Assembly (NCBI GenBank): GCA_016928495.1
Contig: JAFGKQ010000312.1
Location: forward strand, 1 to 10,849
Length of the DNA stretch: 10,849 bases
Source: Candidatus Fermentibacterales bacterium
Lineage (GTDB): Bacteria; Fermentibacterota; Fermentibacteria; Fermentibacterales; JAFGKQ01
Direction of reading: 5' to 3'
Part shown: piece after piece, positions 5,813 through 10,849 of the stretch
Numbering within the stretch: position 1 is the first letter of the stretch
Layout of the letters: each line of letters starts with the position of its first letter
Translations under genes and position numbers: made by a program
Notes under the pieces: model-generated
Told to the model about the DNA's origin: nothing
Database searches by the model: none
What the model saw: only the letters and a program-made list of their open reading frames with translations

Positions 5813-6934
5813 TCACTGCGTGGCGGTCTCGACGTCTTCGAGCAGGTAGACCTTCGGCCAGTCGGCGGGGTCGGGCTCGAATGCAAGCATGCCGTACCTG
5901 TTGACCGAGAAGTGGCAGTCCCGGAGCGCTCGGGGGTCGCTGAGCAGGGCCACCGCCAGAAGCTCACCCGAAGGGTCTAGCACGCGGAAATGGGTTTCGC
6001 CCGTGTTCTCGATCTGGAGCCAGATGTTGCCATCGGCGTCGACCCCGATGCTTTCTACGACGGTTCGGAACTCCGCGGGATCCGGATGGACCTCCGTCGA
6101 GGCGTGTGCCCCGTCCTCGCCGATCATCACCGAGATGCTCGCTTCGTCGCCACGCTCTTCCTCGGGGATCCGGACTCGGTCCACCTCCCTCGCGACGTCG
6201 AGGACCAGGTTCCCCTCGCAATCGAAGCCCTTCAGCACGAACATCGAGTCGGACCTCTCCGCGAGGTAGACCGTGCCGTCGAGGCCGCAAGCGAAGTCGA
6301 ACTCGGGATCGGGCCGTGACTCACCCGGTCCTTCGGGCATGTCCAGGCTCATCGGGTACTCCGCGTAGACCAGCTCCGGCTCGGAATCGGTCGAGAACCT
6401 GCCCAGCTCGATCGAGCCGGTGATCCCGTCCTCGCCCATCTCGATCCTGATGAACATGGCGGCTAGCGTGGTGTCGTCCAGTGCCTCGAGCAACTCCGGC
6501 GGGGCGGGGAAGTAGCCCGTCACCTCGTCCAGGACCACACCGTCGGGGTCGTAGAAGACCAGCTTGCCCCCGACGAGGTCGTTGACCGCGAGCCCTCCAC
6601 CGGGCAGAACGGCGAGCGAGACCGGGATCTGCAGCTCGCCAGGACCTGCTCCCCTGCGGCCCACTCTCCTGGTTTCGCGGCCCTCGGGGGAGAACACCTG
6701 CACGCAGGCCTTCATCACGTCCAGCACTGCTATCTCGCCTGAGGGCAGGTACTGGGCGTCCGCGACCAGCCCGAACACCAGGGTCGAATCGCCGAACTCC
6801 ACGCCTATGGTGTCGGCGATGGCGATAGCGATGGTGTCCGGAGAGAGAACCCCGGACAGACTCGTGGTCGACTCGATCCCCTCCTCACCACAGGCGATGA
6901 GCAGCAAGGGCGTCATTGTCAGGAGCTTCTTCAC
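5813..6934 (-). CDS. 6-bladed beta-propeller lipoprotein (GTG start)
   Basis: This 373-residue lipoprotein is a paralog of the truncated propeller protein at the left edge. Residues 1-14 are a short signal peptide (KK, then LLTMTPLLLIA) ending in the lipobox LIAC with Cys15. A linker and NHL-like blades follow, with the family motif GAGPGEL at 95-101, then LPGGGLAVND, ACGLDGTVYLAE and GVDADGNIWL. I chose the GTG at 6934 because GGAGG lies 5 nt upstream and it places the lipobox correctly. An in-frame ATG at 6988 would add 18 unlikely residues and lies upstream of the probable -10 site. It is likely anchored to a membrane facing the periplasm; the ligand is unknown. The first gene of a pair, it precedes the TPR-like gene and is divergent from the S9 peptidase gene. 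Confidence 0.85.
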   Translation of the reverse strand: MKKLLTMTPLLLIACGEEGIESTTSLSGVLSPDTIAIAIADTIGVEFGDSTLVFGLVADAQYLPSGEIAVLDVMKACVQVFSPEGRETRRVGRRGAGPGELQIPVSLAVLPGGGLAVNDLVGGKLVFYDPDGVVLDEVTGYFPAPPELLEALDDTTLAAMFIRIEMGEDGITGSIELGRFSTDSEPELVYAEYPMSLDMPEGPGESRPDPEFDFACGLDGTVYLAERSDSMFVLKGFDCEGNLVLDVAREVDRVRIPEEERGDEASISVMIGEDGAHASTEVHPDPAEFRTVVESIGVDADGNIWLQIENTGETHFRVLDPSGELLAVALLSDPRALRDCHFSVNRYGMLAFEPDPADWPKVYLLEDVETATQ

Positions 6935-6977
6935 GCCGGCCTCCGTTCCGCGAGGGAGCACCGCACCCGTGCAAAGT

Positions 6978-6983
6978 AGTATA
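6978..6983 (-). promoter_or_regulatory. Possible -10 element for the propeller lipoprotein operon
   Basis: TATACT on the minus strand (5 of 6 to TATAAT) lies within an AT-rich patch in otherwise GC-rich DNA. It would give a leader of about 35-40 nt before the GTG at 6934. No convincing -35 element is seen at the usual distance. Confidence 0.35.
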
Positions 6984-7050
6984 TACACTCTCGTGTCGTC
7001 CGATCGACCGGGACGGTACAGGGCAGGGACAACTCACCATTGCGACTGCT

Positions 7051-7097
7051 TCAAAGAGGCTTTGATCAACTAAACGGACAAGTAAGTTGAATTAGTT
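7051..7097 (+). promoter_or_regulatory. AT-rich inverted-repeat cluster upstream of the S9 peptidase gene
   Basis: TCAAAG-AGG-CTTTGA (7051-7065) is a perfect 6-bp inverted repeat with a 3-nt centre. It is followed by TCAACT (7066-7071) matching AGTTGA (7085-7090), and by AACTAA (7068-7073) matching TTAGTT (7092-7097). This is among the most AT-rich stretches of the window and ends 26 nt before the peptidase start, where a promoter and operator would lie. No standard -35/-10 pair is clear. TTTG (7061-7064) and TAAGTTGA (7083-7090) only loosely recall the Bacteroidota-type TTTG / TAnnTTTG pattern. Confidence 0.4.
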
Positions 7098-7123
7098 AAA
7101 CTACGTCCCCGAAAGGAGTCGAG

Positions 7124-9130
7124 ATGTCCAGGGTTCTGATCGCGGGTCTCGTGATGTCGATGCTGGTCCTCGCCTGCGGGCAGCAGGAGCCGGGGGAAGC
7201 TGAGCCGGCTAGGCTTCCCGAGCCGGACCACGTTGCCTCCCCCGGAGCGGAGAACCTGATCCCGCGCGAGCTGCTTTTCGGCAACCCCGAGAAGGTGGGA
7301 CCGCAGGTATCTCCCGACGGAGAGCAGATCGCCTACATCGCGCCGGCCGACGGCGTGCTGAACCTCTGGGTGATGGACCGCGACGGCGGCAACGTCCGCC
7401 AGCTGACGTTCGACGACAACAGGGGTGTCGTGGATTACTTCTGGGCCGAGGACGATACCCACATCCTCTACATGCAGGATCAGGCGGGTGAGGAGGACAC
7501 CCATGTCTACCGCCTGGACGTCGAGACCATGGAGGTCACCGACCTGACTCCGTGGGACGGGGTCAAGGCCTTCGTCAGCGCCACCGACGAGCACCAGCCC
7601 AACACCGTCCTCGTCGAGATGAACCGCAACGATCCCATGTTCTTCGACGTCTACTCGTGTGATCTGGTCACCGGAGAGCTCACGATGCTGCAGGAGAACC
7701 CGGGCCAGGACGAGAACGGCGATATAATCGTGGGCTACGCCAACGACGAGCAGCTGAACGTCCGGATGTACGTGGGCATTGACCCGATGACGGGCGACCT
7801 GAGCTACTGGGTCAGGGACACGCCCGAAGACACGTGGAGGCTCCTCATGAGCGCCACGGCCCTCGACCAGGTCGGGCCGAGGCAGTTCTCGGAGGACGGA
7901 GCCGCGGTCTACATGACCTCTGACCTCGAAGCCAACACCACGCAGCTCTACCTGGTGGACCTCGCCACCGGAGGGCAGACCTGGATAGCGGGCGATAGCC
8001 TGTCCGACGTCGGCGGCATCTCGTGGGACCCGTTCACGGGCGAGCCCAGGGCTGTCTCCTACAACTACCTCCGCCGAAGGGTAGAGGTGCTCGATGAGCG
8101 GCTTCAGGAGGAGTACGACTTCCTGGTCGGCTTCCACGACGGCGAGTTCGCGCCCGTGTCCAGGGACCGTGCGGACAGCACCTGGATCGTTCTCTACTCG
8201 ACGATCGACAATCCTGCCGAGTACTACGTCTACGACCGGACCAGCGGGGAGATGGAGTTCCTCTTCACCGCCATCCCCGCTCTCGAGCAGTACGAGATGG
8301 CTGACATGGAACCGCTTCTCATCGAGTCTCGCGATGGCCTCCAGCTTCCCAGCTACCTGACCCTGCCTAAGGCGGGCGAGCCTCCGTATCCCACGATCCT
8401 GCTCGTTCACGGCGGCCCCTGGGCCCGGGACTACTACGGCTACGACCCGTTCTGCCAGCTCTTCGCGGACCGGGGCTTCGCCGTTCTCAAGGTCAATTTC
8501 CGCGGATCGGGGGGATTCGGGAAGAGCTTCCTCAACGCCGGGAATAAGGAGTGGGGCGCGGCCATGCAGGACGACCTCACGGATGCCGTCCAGTGGGCCA
8601 TCGACGAGGGCATGGCCGATCCCGAGCGGATCGTGATCCTGGGTGGGTCCTACGGGGGCTACGCGGTACTGGCGGGTGTGGCCTTCACGCCGGACCTCTA
8701 CTGCTGCGGCGTGGACTTCTTCGGCCCGTCGAACCTCGTGACCTTCAGGGAGACCGTTCCGCCCTACTGGCGGCCCATGGATGCGATGTTCGACATCAGA
8801 GTCGGCAGCCTGACCGAGGACAGGGAGATGCTCGAGGAGCGCTCCCCTCTGAACTACGTGGAGAACATCACCGTCCCGATGTTCATCGTTCAGGGCGCCA
8901 ACGACCCCAGGGTGGTCAAGGCCGAGTCGGACCAGGTGGTGGCAGCCCTGCGTGAACAGGGCAACGAGGTGCTCTACGCGGTCTACGAGAACGAGGGTCA
9001 CGGCTTCATGATGGAGCCGAACAGGCTCGACTTCGCTGCCAGGACCGAGGAGTTCCTCTACCTCAGCGTCCCGGGCGTGGAGTGCGAGATGTTCGCTCCC
9101 GTCGAAGGAGCCACCGTCCACCTGGAGTAG
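7124..9130 (+). CDS. S9-family (prolyl oligopeptidase-type) serine peptidase, lipoprotein
   Basis: This 668-residue exported peptidase resembles the acylaminoacyl-peptidase / dipeptidyl-peptidase group of S9. The signal peptide ends in VLAC with Cys18, which suggests lipid anchoring. A linker rich in Glu and Pro leads to a WD40/TolB-like beta-propeller (about 45-390), with typical VSPDGEQIAYIA and GPQFSEDG-type blades, here PRQFSEDGAAVYM. The alpha/beta-hydrolase domain (about 395-650) holds the HGGPW oxyanion segment at 429-433 and the nucleophile Ser509 in GGSYGGY. Asp594 lies in QGANDPRV and His626 in NEGHGF. The triad is complete, so the enzyme should be active on short peptides in the periplasm or at the surface. 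GAAAGGAG 5-6 nt upstream supports the ATG at 7124. It is divergent from the propeller lipoprotein gene and ends 16 nt from the convergent methyltransferase gene. Confidence 0.93.
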   Translation: MSRVLIAGLVMSMLVLACGQQEPGEAEPARLPEPDHVASPGAENLIPRELLFGNPEKVGPQVSPDGEQIAYIAPADGVLNLWVMDRDGGNVRQLTFDDNRGVVDYFWAEDDTHILYMQDQAGEEDTHVYRLDVETMEVTDLTPWDGVKAFVSATDEHQPNTVLVEMNRNDPMFFDVYSCDLVTGELTMLQENPGQDENGDIIVGYANDEQLNVRMYVGIDPMTGDLSYWVRDTPEDTWRLLMSATALDQVGPRQFSEDGAAVYMTSDLEANTTQLYLVDLATGGQTWIAGDSLSDVGGISWDPFTGEPRAVSYNYLRRRVEVLDERLQEEYDFLVGFHDGEFAPVSRDRADSTWIVLYSTIDNPAEYYVYDRTSGEMEFLFTAIPALEQYEMADMEPLLIESRDGLQLPSYLTLPKAGEPPYPTILLVHGGPWARDYYGYDPFCQLFADRGFAVLKVNFRGSGGFGKSFLNAGNKEWGAAMQDDLTDAVQWAIDEGMADPERIVILGGSYGGYAVLAGVAFTPDLYCCGVDFFGPSNLVTFRETVPPYWRPMDAMFDIRVGSLTEDREMLEERSPLNYVENITVPMFIVQGANDPRVVKAESDQVVAALREQGNEVLYAVYENEGHGFMMEPNRLDFAARTEEFLYLSVPGVECEMFAPVEGATVHLE

Positions 9131-9146
9131 GACGGCGGGGCCTGGC

Positions 9147-9962
9147 TCAGAAGGGCCTGACGGCCTTCAGGCTGAACATCAGAGGCAGCCGGGGCATGCC
9201 CTCCGGCATCCGGTAGAGCCCGTCGGCGCTGCGGGCCAGGCAGGGAACATGCCTCCACGCTATCCACTCGTGCTCGTGAATGAACTCGATCCGTAGCCCG
9301 GCATCGATCACGGCGTTGATCACGTCGGAGAGCGACCAGGTCCACTCCCAGCTGGGCGTGCGGACGGTGTAGCTGGCATCCGAGTAGTCGGGATGCGAGT
9401 CAGTCCAGTTCACAGGCTCTTCATCGTGGAAGTAACCGTACCGGACTACCAGACCATCCGACTCGTCATCGAAGGCGCTCAGGAAGGGATGCGATTCCAG
9501 GAGGTAGAGGAATCCCCCCGGTACGAGATGCCCTTCGATGATCCTGGCCCATTCCGTGAGGTCCGACAGCCAGCACAGCACGCCCATGGACGTGTAGACG
9601 ATGTCGAACCGCTCACTCAGGCAGTCGTCGAGATCGTAGACGCTGGACCGGATGAACCTGGCCCGGAGCCCGGTCCTCTCCGAGAGCATCGAGGCGTGTC
9701 TCAGGGACTCGCCTGATATGTCGACCCCGGTCACAGCCGCTCCCAGCCTTGCCCAGGAAAGGGTGTCGGACCCTATGTGGCACTGCAGGTGAAGCAGCGA
9801 GCGACCGGACACGTCGCCCACCTCCTCGAGCTGAAGCGGATCCAGCATGTGGCCTCCGGAGCACAGGGGGCTGAGGTCGTACGAGCCTGCATGCACGTCC
9901 GCAAGCTCGTCCCAGTGCCTCCGGTTGCCGGTCTCGGCTTCACGGTTCCTTCTGACGTCCAT
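9147..9962 (-). CDS. Class I SAM-dependent methyltransferase
   Basis: This 271-residue cytoplasmic methyltransferase has a Rossmann-type SAM domain at about 50-165. Motif I reads LLHLQCHIG (56-64) in place of the common LDLGCGTG. This variant, with DTLSWARLGA after it, marks a known subfamily of class I methyltransferases. The acidic residue for the SAM ribose is Asp81 in TGVDIS. FDIVYTSMGVLCWL (about 119-132) and VPGGFLYLLESHPF are the later motifs. The C-terminal part (YGYFHDEEPVNW, then EWTWSLSDVINAVIDAGL, then HEHEW) is also typical. The substrate is unknown. The ATG at 9962 has GGGAGG 4 nt upstream. It follows the short-chain dehydrogenase gene after 42 nt on the same strand, so the two probably form an operon. 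Its 3' end carries a small hairpin, GAAGG/CCTTC, at 9150-9168, which might end both converging transcripts. Confidence 0.9.
   Translation of the reverse strand: MDVRRNREAETGNRRHWDELADVHAGSYDLSPLCSGGHMLDPLQLEEVGDVSGRSLLHLQCHIGSDTLSWARLGAAVTGVDISGESLRHASMLSERTGLRARFIRSSVYDLDDCLSERFDIVYTSMGVLCWLSDLTEWARIIEGHLVPGGFLYLLESHPFLSAFDDESDGLVVRYGYFHDEEPVNWTDSHPDYSDASYTVRTPSWEWTWSLSDVINAVIDAGLRIEFIHEHEWIAWRHVPCLARSADGLYRMPEGMPRLPLMFSLKAVRPF
9150..9168. terminator. Small hairpin at the convergent junction
   Basis: GAAGG-G-CC, loop TGAC, GG-CCTTC forms a 7-bp stem with one bulged G. It lies inside the last codons of the methyltransferase gene and 20 nt past the stop of the S9 peptidase gene. Only 16 nt separate the two genes, so this is the only visible candidate for ending the peptidase transcript. 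No T-run. Confidence 0.3.
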
Positions 9963-10004
9963 GGGTCCTCCCTGAGTCAGCCCGCCCGTCCGGCGAGAGA
10001 CATC

Positions 10005-10748
10005 CTAGCTCTGTCTGAGGAAGCGCTCGAGCAGTCCCGGGAACAACCTTGCGCCAAGGCAGAACAGCCACGCCTTACCGGGCCTTATCTCCCTTCGGCC
10101 CTTTTCGATGCCGCGCAGAGCAGCCTCGGCGAACAGGTCGGCCCGCATGGGCCGTACTCTGTATGGCTTCCCTCTGGTCATGGGGGTGTCCACTAGCGGG
10201 GGGAGCAGCTCCAGAACCGCTATGCCGGTCCCTTCGAGCTGCCATGCGAGGGTCCTGGTGAAGGAGTGGAGCGCGGCTTTCGAGGCGCAGTAGCCGGGAG
10301 CGGACCTCTTCGGGAGCATCGCCAGCACGGAGGTCACGTTGACGATCACGGGTGCGTCGGAAGCTATGAGCAGCGGCAGGAAGGCCCTGATGAGCCTGAC
10401 CTGAGAGAGGAAGTTGGTCCTGACCTCCTCCTCCAGCTTCTCGAGAGCGTCCGGGTCCTCGGCGAACTCGAAGGTCCGCTGGATCCCGGCATTGTTGACG
10501 AGAACGTCCACCCTGCCGTACTGGCTCGTGAGCAGGTCCCGCATCCTGAGCACGTCCAGGTTCTGCGTGACGTCGCACCTGACTGCCGAAAGGCCGTCGC
10601 TGTCTCGCTCGGCGGCCTCGAGCTTCTCCGTGTCGCGGCCGCAGATCGTCACGCTGCAGTCCCTGGCAAGGAAACGCCTGGCAAGAGCCAGGCCGATTCC
10701 GGAACCGCCTCCGGTGATGAAGACGACGGAGCCTCTCCCCAGGTGCAT
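10005..10748 (-). CDS. Short-chain dehydrogenase/reductase (SDR), classical, DltE-like
   Basis: This 247-residue NAD(P)-dependent oxidoreductase has a complete classical SDR set. The dinucleotide loop is TGGGSGIG at 12-19, the adenine-side residue is Asp59 in CDVT, and NNAG is at 85-88. Asn112 in RTNFLSQ, Ser140 in NVTSVLA and Y153-x3-K157 complete the catalytic residues. After the second beta-strand CGRD (36-39) favours NADP(H), by family rule only. The overall style, including LPPLVDTPMTRG and the RPGKAWLFCLGARLFPGLL tail, resembles the COG3967 (DltE-like) group. The last ~25 residues are hydrophobic and basic and could touch a membrane. The substrate is unknown. The ATG at 10748 has GGAGG 4 nt upstream. 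It leads a probable operon with the methyltransferase, whose gene starts 42 nt after the SDR stop codon. Confidence 0.92.
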   Translation of the reverse strand: MHLGRGSVVFITGGGSGIGLALARRFLARDCSVTICGRDTEKLEAAERDSDGLSAVRCDVTQNLDVLRMRDLLTSQYGRVDVLVNNAGIQRTFEFAEDPDALEKLEEEVRTNFLSQVRLIRAFLPLLIASDAPVIVNVTSVLAMLPKRSAPGYCASKAALHSFTRTLAWQLEGTGIAVLELLPPLVDTPMTRGKPYRVRPMRADLFAEAALRGIEKGRREIRPGKAWLFCLGARLFPGLLERFLRQS

Positions 10749-10764
10749 GTGACCTCCGGCCGGT

Positions 10765-10792
10765 ACTATAACCGCAGGCGGCCGAGGGGCAA
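10765..10792 (-). promoter_or_regulatory. Candidate promoter for the SDR-methyltransferase operon
   Basis: On the minus strand TTGCCC (10787-10792, 4 of 6 to TTGACA) is followed after 16 bp by TATAGT (10765-10770, 5 of 6 to TATAAT). The transcript would start near 10758, leaving a leader of only about 10 nt that begins almost at the GGAGG ribosome site (10753-10757). Confidence 0.4.
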
Positions 10793-10842
10793 GGACGCTC
10801 CGGTTGCCCCGGCGAGCATGGCCGACCCGGAGGCATGGAGTT

Positions 10843-10849
10843 ATGGATA
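10843..10849 (+). CDS. Possible start of a divergent gene, cut by the window edge
   Basis: An ATG at 10843 lies 9 nt after GGAGG (10829-10833), divergent from the SDR gene. Only two codons are visible. An alternative in another frame is the ATG at 10818, which has no ribosome site. Nothing can be said about a product. Confidence 0.2.

Noticed and set aside
7070-9121. 683-codon open frame on the minus strand, longer than the S9 peptidase gene it overlaps
   Set aside because: It is the antisense of the peptidase gene. GC-rich codon use removes stop codons from this frame; the translation is rich in Val, His, Glu and Arg without any recognisable domain.
10075-10836. 253-codon minus-strand frame overlapping the SDR gene
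   Set aside because: Frame-shifted shadow, Arg/Pro-rich; the SDR frame has every catalytic residue.
1-10849. CRISPR array, insertion sequence, transposase, tRNA or rRNA
   Set aside because: No regularly spaced repeats, terminal inverted repeats with a transposase, cloverleaf or rRNA-like sequence was seen.

Overview
The window is GC-rich, densely coding bacterial DNA. It holds nine recognisable genes, one of them cut by the left edge, and possibly the first codons of a tenth at the right edge. There is no tRNA, rRNA, CRISPR array or insertion sequence. Three traits suggest a diderm of the FCB superphylum, most likely an uncultured candidate phylum; Fermentibacterota-like is my best guess. 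These are a type IX secretion (T9SS) C-terminal sorting domain on an Omp28-like protein, several lipoproteins including two 6-bladed beta-propeller paralogs, and a stand-alone secreted beta-sandwich domain typical of FCB exported proteins. A 2-hydroxyacyl-CoA dehydratase / double-cubane-cluster protein points to anaerobic metabolism. The taxonomic call is inference from protein style, not a database match.

Layout. Positions 2-856 (+) are the C-terminal part of a 6-bladed propeller protein. Converging on it is a minus-strand block of two exported proteins (Omp28/thioredoxin-like at 1641-2648, then a small secreted beta-sandwich protein at 919-1536). Next is a 405-nt gene-free stretch (2649-3053) with palindromes, hairpins and a possible promoter. 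Then comes a divergent redox pair: a double-cubane/HgdB-type dehydratase-like protein (3054-4349, -) and a small cysteine-rich flavodoxin-fold flavoprotein (4608-5174, +). The 258 nt between them carry three consecutive stem-loops.

The middle is a minus-strand pair: a propeller lipoprotein (5813-6934, GTG start) followed 44 nt later by a TPR-like protein (5277-5768). Divergent from it, behind an AT-rich region with inverted repeats, is an S9-family peptidase lipoprotein (7124-9130, +) with an intact Ser-Asp-His triad. The right end is a minus-strand pair: a short-chain dehydrogenase (10005-10748), then a SAM-dependent methyltransferase (9147-9962).

How the genes may work together. Five products (both propellers, the Omp28-like protein, the beta-sandwich protein and the S9 peptidase) appear to be exported, so much of the window serves the cell envelope. 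The dehydratase-like protein and the flavoprotein look like a cytoplasmic anaerobic redox pair; their partnership is inferred only from divergent adjacency. I found no mobile element, defence system or biosynthetic cluster. The most noteworthy features are non-coding: the structured divergent leader at 4381-4483, the twin palindromes at 2982-3015 and the inverted repeats upstream of the peptidase.
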